DNA of 64,000 nucleotides from Nitrosarchaeum sp. (GTDB taxonomy: Archaea > Thermoproteota > Nitrososphaeria > Nitrososphaerales > Nitrosopumilaceae): NCBI GenBank assembly GCA_002737445.1, contig NSIR01000001.1, positions 17,360 through 81,359 of the forward strand, read 5' to 3'. A program made the position numbers and the translations under genes. This document shows positions 8,338 to 17,123 of this stretch, in pieces (positions within the stretch are counted from its first letter, which is position 1; every line of letters starts with the position of its first letter). Below the pieces are notes generated by a model. The model saw only the letters and a list, made by a program, of their open reading frames with translations. It did no database searches and was not told where the DNA came from.

Positions 8338-8703
8338 ATGTCTGTAAAAGAACAATTAATTGAAAAGGCAAAAGAAGGCAAAGTTCTTACTCACAAATGT
8401 ACAAAATGTGGACATTTACATCTCTCTAATGTTTACTACTGTCAGAATTGTGGTAGCAAAGATTTTCAAGATGAAGTTTTAGAAGGTATAGGCTCAATTG
8501 CCACTTATACGATAATCACGGTTCCACCGGCTGGTTTTGAAAAATACACTCCTTATGCCTTTGTTGTTTTACAATTAGATAAGACCGTTTTGAGAATTTC
8601 TGGATTTATGGCAGGAATATCCACTCCTAACGAACTTCCAGTTGGAACTAGAGCAAAAATTACAGGTTTTGATGAACGTGGCATTATCATGGAAAGACAG
8701 TAA
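8338..8703 (+). CDS. DUF35 / OB-fold acyl-CoA-associated Zn protein (thiolase partner)
   Basis: 121 residues; the ATG lies one base after the thiolase stop. A rubredoxin-like Zn knuckle is formed by Cys21, Cys24, Cys35 and Cys38 (HKCTKCG...CQNCGS). It is followed by an OB fold with TYTIITVPPAGFEKYTPY and VGTRAKITGF. In methanogens the DUF35 protein bridges thiolase and HMG-CoA synthase so that acetoacetyl-CoA is channelled. The tight coupling here supports a thiolase-DUF35 complex. Confidence 0.9.
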   Translation: MSVKEQLIEKAKEGKVLTHKCTKCGHLHLSNVYYCQNCGSKDFQDEVLEGIGSIATYTIITVPPAGFEKYTPYAFVVLQLDKTVLRISGFMAGISTPNELPVGTRAKITGFDERGIIMERQ

Positions 8704-8761
8704 AATTATTTGTTAAAACTATTAAAAAAAATTATAATCATTTCTTAATAATTTTGTAAAA

Positions 8762-8935
8762 ATGATCACATTGATGTCTGTAGAAATTACTTGTGGTAAA
8801 TGTGGTGAAAAGATCGCTAGTATGAAAATGTTAAAATCTTTAAAAGATGTAATGAATCCACATAATGGAAAGTGTCCATCATGCGGACAAAAGTTATCTA
8901 CATCTGAATTTTCTTTGGATGTACAAGAAAACTGA
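8762..8935 (+). CDS. small zinc-ribbon protein
   Basis: 57 residues from ATG. Two CxxC pairs 23 residues apart, TCGKCGE and KCPSCGQ, define a zinc ribbon. The segment between them is a Met/Lys-rich helix. There is no other domain. Such stand-alone ribbons are common in archaea and often bind nucleic acids or a protein partner; no specific role can be read here. An internal ATG at codon 5 is an alternative start. Confidence 0.6.
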   Translation: MITLMSVEITCGKCGEKIASMKMLKSLKDVMNPHNGKCPSCGQKLSTSEFSLDVQEN

Positions 8936-9011
8936 TCTTAAAATCATACAAATTTTTATTTTCCTCTATTTTATTATCAACTAAATCTATTTAATATAAA
9001 AAAATATCCTA

Positions 9012-9026
9012 TTTTTTTTTATACAT
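9012..9026 (+). promoter_or_regulatory. TATA box of the HTH/ATP-cone/NrdD-like gene
   Basis: A T-run followed by atacata, about 35-45 bp before the ATG at 9059. A start site about 25 bp downstream would leave a short leader of roughly 10 nt. Assigned by spacing and composition only. Confidence 0.45.
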
Positions 9027-9058
9027 AGTCTTATTTATTGGTCTATTTACAAAGACAC

Positions 9059-11152
9059 ATGGAATTAGATGAAGAATTAGAAGAGCCAAAACGTGGTGGA
9101 ATTCTTCAATCTACATCAAAACGTGTAAGAATGATATTTTCTGTAATGGCAAGTCCAAACAGAATAGATATTTTAAGAATTTTAAATTCAAAAGGCCCAT
9201 TAACATATTCTGAATTAAAGTCATTAGCAGGATTCAAATCCAAAAAAGAAAGTGGAAAGTTTGCCTATCACTTGAGAAAATTATTAAGACAATCTCTTGT
9301 GGCATTAAATAAATCTGAAAGACGATATACAATTACAAATCTTGGTAAACTTGTTTTAAGTTTGGCAAGACAGATTGAGGAACGATCAATTATTGAGAGT
9401 GGAAAAATGTATGTTAGAACATCACATGAATCAATTGAGGAATTAAATTCTCATAAAATTATTCAATCACTTGTTCGTGAAGGTAGTCTTCCATTAGAAT
9501 TAGCTCAAAAAATTACCGAAGAAGTTGAAAATAGAATTTACAAATATCAAACAACATATCTTACTGGAGCTCTTATTCGAGAAATGGTAAATTCTGTTCT
9601 TTTAGAACATGGTCATGAAGAATATCGCAATAAACTAGCACGCCTAGGTTTACCTGTATATGATGTTCAAGAAATGCTAACAAATCTCGATAATGTAGAT
9701 AATGGTGCAGAAGGATTACTTTTCAATACTGGTCAGAAAGTATTTGCAGAACATTTACTGACAAATGTATTACCTAAAGATGTTGCAGATTCACATCTTT
9801 CTGGTGAAATGCATATTTCAAATCCAGGAATTTGGTCAATGATACCTGATACAATATTTGTTAATGTAAAAGAACTGATTGAAGATGGAGTTATTCTTGG
9901 CGGAAAATATTTGGATGTATCAAGAATTACATCCTCAAAATCAATTGATGATGTTACAACTTCATTATCTATAATCATATCATTACTTTCTAAAGAAGCC
10001 TCACAAGAAATAGTGATTGATGGATTGATTACACTTTTTACAAAATACTCAAAGAATATTCCTGAACTAGAACAAAAATTAACGGATGCTTTTGCTACTG
10101 CATCTACTACATCAAAATATAATAGAAAAAGCACTAATGTTTCAATTAGACTTCAATTAGGTACTGATCTAAAAATTATTAATGCAATAATAAATGCATA
10201 CAAGAATTACACAAAAATAACTCCAATACCAAAAATTGGTTTAATTGTAGATTTCGATAAAGGAAAAATCACGGATGTTTCTGAATCATTAGCAGAAATA
10301 ATTTCTATTGGCGGTAAAGTCATGTTTGCAAAAAGTGAAGTATCTAGTTACGGTATTACAAATGGGACAACTAAAACTTCTGGCCCACTTGCAATAACAC
10401 TACAATCTGTTTCAATTAATCTTCCAAGACTTGCATTTGAATCTAATAAAGATGAAACATACTTTAGAGCAAGACTTGCATTACTTATGAAACCTGTTTT
10501 GTCTTCTATGGCATTACGAAAAAAAGATATTTCAGATATTACTAGAAGAGGATTAAATCCAATTCTTGCAAAGAATACACAATATATGCAAAGAAGTTCT
10601 GTTTCCCTAATTGTAAATCTTGTAGGACTCAAAGAATCTGTTTTCAATATTCTAGGATTCCAAGATAATAAAGAAGGACAAAATATACTCAACAAAGTAA
10701 TAGAAACTGCAGTTGATGTTGCTACCAAAAAAGGTAAGGAAATTGGTGATACTGTGACTATATCCATGACTGAAACTGAAGGTTCTAGTCGTTTTGCAAC
10801 ATTAGATGGCGAGAAATATGGTAAAAATTCAACTCTTAATTCAATGCATAGTGATTCTTACTCACAAGGACTAGTACTCAACGCCTCTGAAATGACTAAC
10901 TATACAAGTAAAACTGAGATTATATCCGAGTGCAATAAACTATCTAAATTACTTAATGGTGGATTGTTAATAAAATTAGATATTGAACATAATGCAACTC
11001 CAGCTGATATAAAAAAATCAATAGAAAAAGCAGCAGAACTAACACCATCATTCAAACCTGTAAAGAAAATATCTCTTTGTGGTGAATGTGGATTCAAAGA
11101 TGAACCATTTGTAGATAAGTGTCCAAAGTGTAAATCTTCATACGTGATCTAA
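9059..11152 (+). CDS. HTH + ATP-cone + truncated NrdD-like protein, candidate nrdJ regulator
   Basis: 697 residues from the ATG at 9059. Domains in order: a winged HTH of ArsR type (about 20-100, MASPNRIDILRIL and KFAYHLRKLLRQSLV); an ATP-cone (about 115-205, with HKIIQSLVREG and ALIREMVNSVLLEHGHEEYR); a long region resembling class III anaerobic ribonucleotide reductase NrdD; and a C-terminal Zn site (Cys674, Cys677, Cys688, Cys691). In active NrdD a glycyl-radical loop follows the Zn site. Here the protein stops six residues after the last Cys, so it cannot carry that radical. It lies directly upstream of nrdJ. I infer a nucleotide-sensing DNA-binding protein; the activity is unproven. Confidence 0.75.
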   Translation: MELDEELEEPKRGGILQSTSKRVRMIFSVMASPNRIDILRILNSKGPLTYSELKSLAGFKSKKESGKFAYHLRKLLRQSLVALNKSERRYTITNLGKLVLSLARQIEERSIIESGKMYVRTSHESIEELNSHKIIQSLVREGSLPLELAQKITEEVENRIYKYQTTYLTGALIREMVNSVLLEHGHEEYRNKLARLGLPVYDVQEMLTNLDNVDNGAEGLLFNTGQKVFAEHLLTNVLPKDVADSHLSGEMHISNPGIWSMIPDTIFVNVKELIEDGVILGGKYLDVSRITSSKSIDDVTTSLSIIISLLSKEASQEIVIDGLITLFTKYSKNIPELEQKLTDAFATASTTSKYNRKSTNVSIRLQLGTDLKIINAIINAYKNYTKITPIPKIGLIVDFDKGKITDVSESLAEIISIGGKVMFAKSEVSSYGITNGTTKTSGPLAITLQSVSINLPRLAFESNKDETYFRARLALLMKPVLSSMALRKKDISDITRRGLNPILAKNTQYMQRSSVSLIVNLVGLKESVFNILGFQDNKEGQNILNKVIETAVDVATKKGKEIGDTVTISMTETEGSSRFATLDGEKYGKNSTLNSMHSDSYSQGLVLNASEMTNYTSKTEIISECNKLSKLLNGGLLIKLDIEHNATPADIKKSIEKAAELTPSFKPVKKISLCGECGFKDEPFVDKCPKCKSSYVI

Positions 11153-11157
11153 AATTA

Positions 11158-11168
11158 GTATATAAATA
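11158..11168 (+). promoter_or_regulatory. TATA box upstream of nrdJ leader
   Basis: agtatataaat is a strong TATA match just after the stop of the HTH/NrdD-like gene. A start about 25 bp downstream would give a leader of roughly 165 nt before the nrdJ start chosen here. A second, weaker T-rich/atgttatag element near 11190-11208 would give about 120 nt. Confidence 0.5.
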
Positions 11169-11253
11169 ATTAGTTCCGATAGCTTTATTAAATTTTTTTT
11201 ATGTTATAGGCAGCGATCTTATTCATTCATACCTGTATCACTTTCATAATAGC

Positions 11254-11321
11254 GGTGTTAAAAAAATTGACTCAACAAGGGGACATGATCAAAATTTTTC
11301 AAGCAAACAAGTTATAACACC
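11254..11321 (+). promoter_or_regulatory. inverted repeat in the nrdJ 5' leader, possible structured RNA
   Basis: GGTGTTA (11254-11260) pairs perfectly with TAACACC (11315-11321). Inside it, an A-rich arm with AAATTGA (11264-11270) can pair partly with a T-rich arm (TCAAAATTTTT, 11289-11299), giving a nested hairpin around an AAGGGGACATGA loop. It sits 33 nt before the chosen start and next to an AGGAG ribosome-binding sequence at 11341-11345. A regulatory RNA is possible; it has none of the known cobalamin-riboswitch boxes that I can recognise. Confidence 0.35.
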
Positions 11322-11353
11322 ATTGTTCTTAATTGACTTTAGGAGATTATAAT

Positions 11354-14005
11354 TTGGATAAATCACAAATAGAAAGTACTATCAATGAGATTCGTAAGCG
11401 AAATGGGACTATAACAACTTTTAATCAAGATAAAATTTCAAATGCAATATTCAAAGCATTGGTAGCAACTTCTAAAGGTGATCGCACGTTAGCCGATCAA
11501 CTTGCAAACAAAGTTATTCAAAAATTAGTTGAACAAGGATTTACAAATTCTCGAAGTCCTAGTGTTGAAGATATTCAAGATATTGTTGAATCAACTTTAA
11601 TTGATTGTGGTAATAGTGACATTGCAAAAACATTCATTGTTTACAGACATGAACGAAGAAAATTGAGAGACGAAAAAATGAAAGTCTTAAACATGAAATC
11701 ATTAGATTCAGTTTCAAAGAATTTTGATCTAAATTGTTTGAGAGTATTAGCATCTAGATATCTATTTAGAAATAATAAAAATGAAATTATTGAATCACCT
11801 ACTCAAATGTTTGAAAGAGTTGCAATTCTAGTTGGAGTGGGCGATATTCTATATGACGCACAAGTATTCGATAAATCTGGAAGCATTACTCAAAATATTG
11901 ATGAAGCACGTACATATCTTGAAAAATTAGATAATTTTGATTACAAATTTAAAATTGGAGATTACTTTCTTAACAAATGGCACTTTAGATCTTTAATTAG
12001 TCACTATGTAACACTTGCAAATAAAGGACAAATGAAAGTAAGCTTTAAAGATCTTTTAACATTACTTGCAGGCAAAAAATTTGATGAATATGGTGAAAAG
12101 ATAACAGAATACTTTGAATTAATGACCGCACAAGTATTTCTACCAAATTCACCAACAATGATGAATGCCGGTGGACGATTAGGTCAACTTTCTGCCTGTT
12201 TTGTTCTTGGAATGCCTGATGATATGGAAAAAATTATGAAATCAACTTCTGATGCAGCATTAATTTTCAAATCAGGTGGCGGTGTTGGAATTAACTATTC
12301 TGATCTTCGTGAAGAAGGCGATATTGTTGCATCAACTTCCGGTGTAGCTTCTGGTCCAGTTTCTTTTATGAATATTATCAATACAGTAACAGAAGTTGTA
12401 AAACAAGGTGGAAAAAGAAGAGGAGCAAATATGGGAATTATTGAAGCTTGGCATCCAGATGTTGAAAAATTCATCACAAACAAAACAGAACCTGGCGTAT
12501 TGGAGAATTTTAATGTCAGTGTAGGTATTTGGGAGGACTTTTGGAATGCACTTGTAAACACAGATGATGGGAAATACATGCTACGTAGTCCACGTGATAA
12601 AAAACCAGTAAAAGAAATTAATGCACATCAATTAATTGATTTGATAGCTCTTTCTGCATGGAAAAGTGCTGAGCCTGGATTGATATTTTTTGATCAAATT
12701 AACAAATACAATGTATTTGCTAAAGCAAGGCAAGCTCCATTAAGAGCTACAAATCCATGTGGCGAACAAAGTCTATACCCATACGAGTCATGTAATCTTG
12801 GTTCAATTAACTTGGTAAATCTTGTAAAAAGAAAAGCTGATGGAGATTATGAATTTGATTGGCAAAGATATGAAGAAACAATCAGAAAAACAACAAAATT
12901 CTTGGATAACATTATCGATGTAAATAATTATCCTGTAAAAGATATTGATATTGCCTCAAAAGATTCTAGACGAATTGGATTAGGTGTTATGGGTGTTGCA
13001 GATCTCTTATACAAATTAAAAATTCCATATAACTCCAAAGAAGGTTATGAATTACAATCAAAATTATCTGAAGCACTAACTTATTACTCCATGGAAGAAA
13101 GTGTAGCACTTGCAAAATCAAGAGGAGAATTTCCACTTTGTTCAAAAACAGAATATCCAGAAGGAAAGATTCCAATTGCAGGTTATTATGAAAAACCAAA
13201 GGAATCACATTGTTATGAATGGGATGCATTAATCGAGAAAATTAAAAAACATGGAATTAGAAATGTTTTGACTACTACTGTTGCACCAACAGGAACCCTA
13301 TCTATGATTGCTGATTGTTCAAATGGAATGGAACCAGCATTTGCTCTAGTGTTTGAAAAAAGAGTTACTGTAGGCAGATTCTTTTACACAAACAAAATTG
13401 TTGAAGAAGTACTCAAAGAACATGGTCTATACAGTGATGAACTTCTTACAAAGATTGCAGATAATTACGGTTCTTTGAAAGGAATTCCTGAAATTCCACA
13501 ATGGATGCAAGATGTCTATGTAACTGCAATGGATATTCACTGGGCAGATCATTTAATGGCTCAAGGTACATGGCAAGATTGGATTGGAAATGCAATTGCA
13601 AAAACAATCAATATGCCATACGATGTTACTGTAGATGATGTAAAATCATCATATTTACTAGCTCATGAATTAGGTCTTAAAGGCACTACTGTATATCGTG
13701 ATGGTTCCAGACATAAACAAGTACTTCACATGACAAGTGAAAATGCACAAAAAACATTCGTTGTTACACCAAGTGACTATGTTACCAAATATGTAGCAAC
13801 TATGATTACAAACCCATACATTAAAACACAAATCCATAATGCACTTGAATTAAAAATTCCTGATGAAGAAATTATCTCTCAACCTATGAGACAGGAAGAA
13901 GTATCTGAAGACAGACTATGTCCAACATGCAAAAATAATCTTGTATTTGTAGAAGGATGCAGTATATGCATTGAATGTGGATTCAGCGGCTGTACTTCTG
14001 GATAG
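11354..14005 (+). CDS. nrdJ: class II (adenosylcobalamin-dependent) ribonucleotide reductase
   Basis: 883 residues from the TTG at 11354, chosen because AGGAG (11341-11345) lies 8 nt before it; an upstream TTG at 11333 is in frame. N-terminal ATP-cone (IRKRNGTITTFNQDKI), then the reductase barrel with LPNSPTMMNAGG, SACFVLGMPDDMEKI, FKSGGGVGINYSDLRE, GGKRRGANMG and NPCGEQSLYPYESCNLGS. The C-terminus has redox cysteines (CPTCKNNL...CSICIECGFSGC). It makes deoxyribonucleotides using AdoCbl, which ties it to the cobalamin genes at 39-43 kb. No nrdB or radical-activase gene is nearby, as expected for class II. Confidence 0.95.
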   Translation: MDKSQIESTINEIRKRNGTITTFNQDKISNAIFKALVATSKGDRTLADQLANKVIQKLVEQGFTNSRSPSVEDIQDIVESTLIDCGNSDIAKTFIVYRHERRKLRDEKMKVLNMKSLDSVSKNFDLNCLRVLASRYLFRNNKNEIIESPTQMFERVAILVGVGDILYDAQVFDKSGSITQNIDEARTYLEKLDNFDYKFKIGDYFLNKWHFRSLISHYVTLANKGQMKVSFKDLLTLLAGKKFDEYGEKITEYFELMTAQVFLPNSPTMMNAGGRLGQLSACFVLGMPDDMEKIMKSTSDAALIFKSGGGVGINYSDLREEGDIVASTSGVASGPVSFMNIINTVTEVVKQGGKRRGANMGIIEAWHPDVEKFITNKTEPGVLENFNVSVGIWEDFWNALVNTDDGKYMLRSPRDKKPVKEINAHQLIDLIALSAWKSAEPGLIFFDQINKYNVFAKARQAPLRATNPCGEQSLYPYESCNLGSINLVNLVKRKADGDYEFDWQRYEETIRKTTKFLDNIIDVNNYPVKDIDIASKDSRRIGLGVMGVADLLYKLKIPYNSKEGYELQSKLSEALTYYSMEESVALAKSRGEFPLCSKTEYPEGKIPIAGYYEKPKESHCYEWDALIEKIKKHGIRNVLTTTVAPTGTLSMIADCSNGMEPAFALVFEKRVTVGRFFYTNKIVEEVLKEHGLYSDELLTKIADNYGSLKGIPEIPQWMQDVYVTAMDIHWADHLMAQGTWQDWIGNAIAKTINMPYDVTVDDVKSSYLLAHELGLKGTTVYRDGSRHKQVLHMTSENAQKTFVVTPSDYVTKYVATMITNPYIKTQIHNALELKIPDEEIISQPMRQEEVSEDRLCPTCKNNLVFVEGCSICIECGFSGCTSG

Positions 14006-14050
14006 CTAACAAATCGTAACTCTTTTACTTGCTTTTACTTTTAATTTAAC

Positions 14051-15190
14051 ATGGATAAGAAAATTCTTGGATTATCTATTGGTATTGTAATAATTATTAT
14101 AATTGCAATAATACTGATTATTCCAAATTTACAATCAATAATATCAAACTCACAAACAAATACCGATCAAAAACATCATGAAAAAATTGGACTTGTAATT
14201 AATACACCAAATCAATCCATAACTTTGAAAGACTTGAACCAAATTTACTCTGATGCATCATCTACTGGAATTGGACGAAATAATATGTACATATTTTGGA
14301 ATGTAATTGAGCCTGTTAGAAATGAATTTGATTGGAAACATTCAGACATTTTAATGAGCTTAAATAAAAAAAATGATCTTAAAGTTACACTTTATTTTTC
14401 TGTGATCAATGGAGAAACACTAGGTCCTTTTCCACCATGGATTGGAAAACCTTCACTTAATGCAATTGGAGAAGACAGACTGGTTAATGTTCTTGATGCC
14501 ATCTTGACTCGTTATGACATTATTGATACAGTTGTACTTGCAGGTGACACAGAATCACAGTTTCGATATTACGAACAAAACATTCCTGTATACAAGGAAC
14601 TTTTCAATGGCGTGTACACTAAATTAAAAGAAAAACATCCAGGTGTACAAATAGGAAATTCATTTGGATTACATAATGTAATTAATAAAAATCTGGAACA
14701 TATTGTAAGTGATTTAGCACTTGGAGATTTTGTTGCCTTTTCATATTTTCCGGTAGATAATCTAAATGATATAGCTAAAACTCCACAAGAAGCTAAAGAA
14801 GATCTACAAAAAATATTTGAAATTGTTCCTGATAAAAAAATTGGACTTTTTGAGATTAGTTGGAGTACGTCTAATTTTGTAGGCGGAAATAACACATCTC
14901 AGAAAATATTTTTAGAAAAATCATTTGAATTTTATAAAGAAAATGAATCTGAAATTGAATTTTTTACATGGTATAGACAATATGATAGACCTAATGGAAC
15001 ATGTGTTATTGAAAAACCAAGCATAGGAAATCAAACTCTTTCAATAGGTGGAAATTCTGGTTTGGGAAGTAGTGAGTATATAATTGAACGACTAAGTAAT
15101 TACATTTGTAGTTCTGGAATGATAGATTCTAATGGAATTCCAAAACCAAGTTGGAATGAATTTAAAAGTGAAATAGAAATGATTCACTAA
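14051..15190 (+). CDS. membrane-anchored glycoside-hydrolase-like protein
   Basis: 379 residues. An N-terminal transmembrane anchor (about 5-30, rich in Ile) is followed by an outside-facing domain that looks like a (beta/alpha)8 glycosidase. FWNVIEPVRNEFDW at strand 2, an acidic motif VVLAGDTESQFRYY after strand 4 and GLFEISWSTSNF near strand 7 sit where the acid/base and nucleophile glutamates of clan GH-A enzymes lie. Two cysteines near the C-terminus may pair. The substrate is unknown, and the GH assignment is by fold pattern, not a named family. Confidence 0.6.
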   Translation: MDKKILGLSIGIVIIIIIAIILIIPNLQSIISNSQTNTDQKHHEKIGLVINTPNQSITLKDLNQIYSDASSTGIGRNNMYIFWNVIEPVRNEFDWKHSDILMSLNKKNDLKVTLYFSVINGETLGPFPPWIGKPSLNAIGEDRLVNVLDAILTRYDIIDTVVLAGDTESQFRYYEQNIPVYKELFNGVYTKLKEKHPGVQIGNSFGLHNVINKNLEHIVSDLALGDFVAFSYFPVDNLNDIAKTPQEAKEDLQKIFEIVPDKKIGLFEISWSTSNFVGGNNTSQKIFLEKSFEFYKENESEIEFFTWYRQYDRPNGTCVIEKPSIGNQTLSIGGNSGLGSSEYIIERLSNYICSSGMIDSNGIPKPSWNEFKSEIEMIH

Positions 15191-15191
15191 A

Positions 15192-15860
15192 ATGATCTCT
15201 CTTATTTTAGCTGAATCTGCATTAGAACTCGTTCCTCAGGAATTACAAAATCACATATCTGTATTGTCTCATGCGCAAAAATTAGGAAAAAATCCACGTG
15301 AAATATTACTTGATAATTCTTGGCATTTTGCTGCAATGAAAGGAATGGATAATGAAATTAAAAGAGGAAGACCTGATTTAGTTCATTTTTCTATATTAGA
15401 GGCAACTACAATTCCATTGTATTTACAAAATAAAATTAAAATTTACATTCACACTATAGATGATAAAGTAATTTACATTGGAGAAAATGTTCACATTCCA
15501 AAATCATATCATAGATTTGAAGGTTTAATTGAAAAATTATTTTTAGATAAAGTAATACAATCTGACATTAACACATTATTGAAAATTAAAAATAAATCTT
15601 TTTCTGAATTAATTGATGAAATAAAACCGTCAAAAATTATTGGGTTTTCAACTAAAGGGGAATTAAAAACATTTGAAAAAATAAGCTTTGAAATTGTAGA
15701 TAATACTTGTATAGTTATTGGCGGATTCCAAAAGGGTCATTTTTCTGAATCAGTAAAATCCAAAATAAATCACTTATTTTCAATCGATAACTTGTCTTAT
15801 GAGGCACATGTGGTAGTTGCACGCATACTCTATGAGTATGAAAAAACCATTTTTATGTAG
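15192..15860 (+). CDS. nep1: 16S rRNA pseudouridine N1-methyltransferase Nep1
   Basis: 222 residues beginning one base after the previous stop. The SPOUT-class Nep1/Emg1 hallmark RGRPDLVHFSILEA is present, preceded by NPREILLDNSWHFAAM and followed by IYIHTIDDKVIYI and a C-terminal knot region (IIGFSTKGE, IVIGGFQKGHF). Nep1 methylates N1 of a pseudouridine in the small-subunit rRNA and is needed for ribosome assembly. Confidence 0.93.
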   Translation: MISLILAESALELVPQELQNHISVLSHAQKLGKNPREILLDNSWHFAAMKGMDNEIKRGRPDLVHFSILEATTIPLYLQNKIKIYIHTIDDKVIYIGENVHIPKSYHRFEGLIEKLFLDKVIQSDINTLLKIKNKSFSELIDEIKPSKIIGFSTKGELKTFEKISFEIVDNTCIVIGGFQKGHFSESVKSKINHLFSIDNLSYEAHVVVARILYEYEKTIFM

Positions 15861-15882
15861 GAAATTAAGTTTATTTTATTAT

Positions 15883-15956
15883 GCAGTCATAGTATAGTCT
15901 GGTTAGTATTCGAGGTTTCCAACCTTGTGACGCGGGTCCGAATCCCGCTGACTGCA
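15883..15956 (+). tRNA. tRNA-Gly (TCC)
   Basis: The cloverleaf closes fully: acceptor GCAGTCA/TGACTGC, D-stem GTAT/GTAT with GG in the loop, anticodon stem CGAGG/CCTTG around the loop TTTCCAA, T-stem GCGGG/CCCGC around TCCGAAT, and discriminator A. The anticodon TCC gives Gly. No intron; CCA is not encoded. It lies between Nep1 and Rnp4. Confidence 0.95.
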
Positions 15957-15957
15957 C

Positions 15958-15964
15958 TTTTTTT
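15958..15964 (+). terminator. T-run terminator after tRNA-Gly
   Basis: Seven consecutive T one base after the discriminator, typical of archaeal oligo-T termination. Confidence 0.6.
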
Positions 15965-16008
15965 AATCTAAAGAGAACCAATTTTTAGGTCTACTCTAAT
16001 TAATCATT

Positions 16009-16311
16009 ATGAAACCAGCTCTTAGAAAAATTGCATTAGAACGGATGGAAATTCTTATCACCAATGCAATTTCTAATGCAAAAATGAATCCTGATTTATC
16101 TCAACGACAAGCATCACTTGCGCAAAGAATTAGCACAAGGCATAAAATTCGTATGCCTTATCAATTAAGAATTGTTTTTTGTAAAAAATGTAAGTCATTT
16201 ATAGCACCTGGAATAAATTCCAAAATTCGTTTGGGTAGAACTTCAATAAAGTCGATCAGAATTACATGTAATCTATGTGGGCATACTTATCGTAAAATAA
16301 TACCTCAATGA
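16009..16311 (+). CDS. rnp4: RNase P protein component 4 (Rpp21 family)
   Basis: 100 residues. N-terminal helices with IALERMEILITNA and a basic stretch RQASLAQRISTRHKIRMP lead to the Rpr2/Rpp21 zinc ribbon, formed by CKKCKSF and CNLCGHTYR. This is the archaeal RNase P subunit that, with Rpp29, helps the RNA remove tRNA 5' leaders. Its place next to a tRNA and S19e is usual for such information-processing genes. Confidence 0.9.
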   Translation: MKPALRKIALERMEILITNAISNAKMNPDLSQRQASLAQRISTRHKIRMPYQLRIVFCKKCKSFIAPGINSKIRLGRTSIKSIRITCNLCGHTYRKIIPQ

Positions 16312-16342
16312 TTTATAAGACGATTCCAGATTTTTTCATTTC

Positions 16343-16795
16343 ATGGCAAAGGTATACGATGTTCCTTCTGATATGTTGATTAGTAGATTAGCATCTATTT
16401 TAAAAAATGAAGATATTCCAGCTCCTATTTGGACTCCATTTGTAAAAACTGGTGCTCATGCAGACAAACCACCTCAAGATAGAGAATGGTGGCATACACG
16501 TTGTGCATCATTAATGAGAAAAATCTACCTTCATGGTCCACTTGGAGTTAATGAATTAAGAAAAATTTATGGTGGTGGAAAACCATCTGGATATGGTGCC
16601 GCAAATCACAAAGATGCAGGTGGTGCAATTATTCGTAATGCAATTCAAGGATTAGAAAAACTTGGGTATGTAGAGAAAGTTGAGAAAAAAGGACGTGTCA
16701 TATCAAAACAAGGCATGCAAAAACTAGATAGATTATCAACAGAGATACTCAAAGAACTCATCGTTGAAAATCCACAGCTTAAAGTATACTCTTAG
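16343..16795 (+). CDS. rps19e: 30S ribosomal protein S19e
   Basis: 150 residues starting MAKVYDVPSDMLISRLAS. Core motifs EWWHTRCASLMRKIYLHGPLGV, LRKIYGGGKPSGYG and HKDAGGAIIRNAIQGLEKLGYVE are those of eS19. The TATA-like gatttataag overlaps the stop codon of rnp4 and lies about 26 bp before this ATG. Confidence 0.97.
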   Translation: MAKVYDVPSDMLISRLASILKNEDIPAPIWTPFVKTGAHADKPPQDREWWHTRCASLMRKIYLHGPLGVNELRKIYGGGKPSGYGAANHKDAGGAIIRNAIQGLEKLGYVEKVEKKGRVISKQGMQKLDRLSTEILKELIVENPQLKVYS

Positions 16796-16802
16796 ATTTA
16801 AA

Positions 16803-17081
16803 ATGAGTTTTTCTGAATCTACTGATCCTCAGGATAAAGAAAATCAAGATTTACCTGCACAAAAAGAACAAATTCTCAAACAGATACTTTCACCAGAAGC
16901 AAGAATGCGATTAAATAACATAAAAATGGTCAAACCTGAATTATCTGATCTTGTAGAACAATATCTTATTGGATTGGCTACACAAGGAAAAATGAATTCA
17001 CAAATCACTGATGATCAACTCAAGCAAATTTTGTTATCTACTCAACAACCAAAACATGATTTTAAAATAAATCGTATTTAA
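16803..17081 (+). CDS. DNA-binding protein of TFAR19/PDCD5 family
   Basis: 92 residues from the ATG 7 nt after S19e. The acidic N-tail is followed by a three-helix core with KEQILKQILSPEARMRLNNI, MVKPELSDLVEQYLIGLA and ITDDQLKQILLS, the PDCD5 pattern. The S19e-PDCD5 pairing is common in archaea. In homologues it binds double-stranded DNA or ribosome-related partners; the exact role is unsettled. Confidence 0.9.
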   Translation: MSFSESTDPQDKENQDLPAQKEQILKQILSPEARMRLNNIKMVKPELSDLVEQYLIGLATQGKMNSQITDDQLKQILLSTQQPKHDFKINRI

Positions 17082-17123
17082 CCTCAGATAAAATATAATT
17101 AGGGGTACAATTAGAAATTATTT

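Noticed and set aside
9733..10134. Long minus-strand frame inside the NrdD-like gene
   Set aside because: A shadow of the coding strand: Ser/Ile/Val-rich, no promoter or motif.
11254..11321. Cobalamin riboswitch before nrdJ
   Set aside because: I see no recognisable B12-box or the known multi-helix core; only a simple inverted repeat can be supported.
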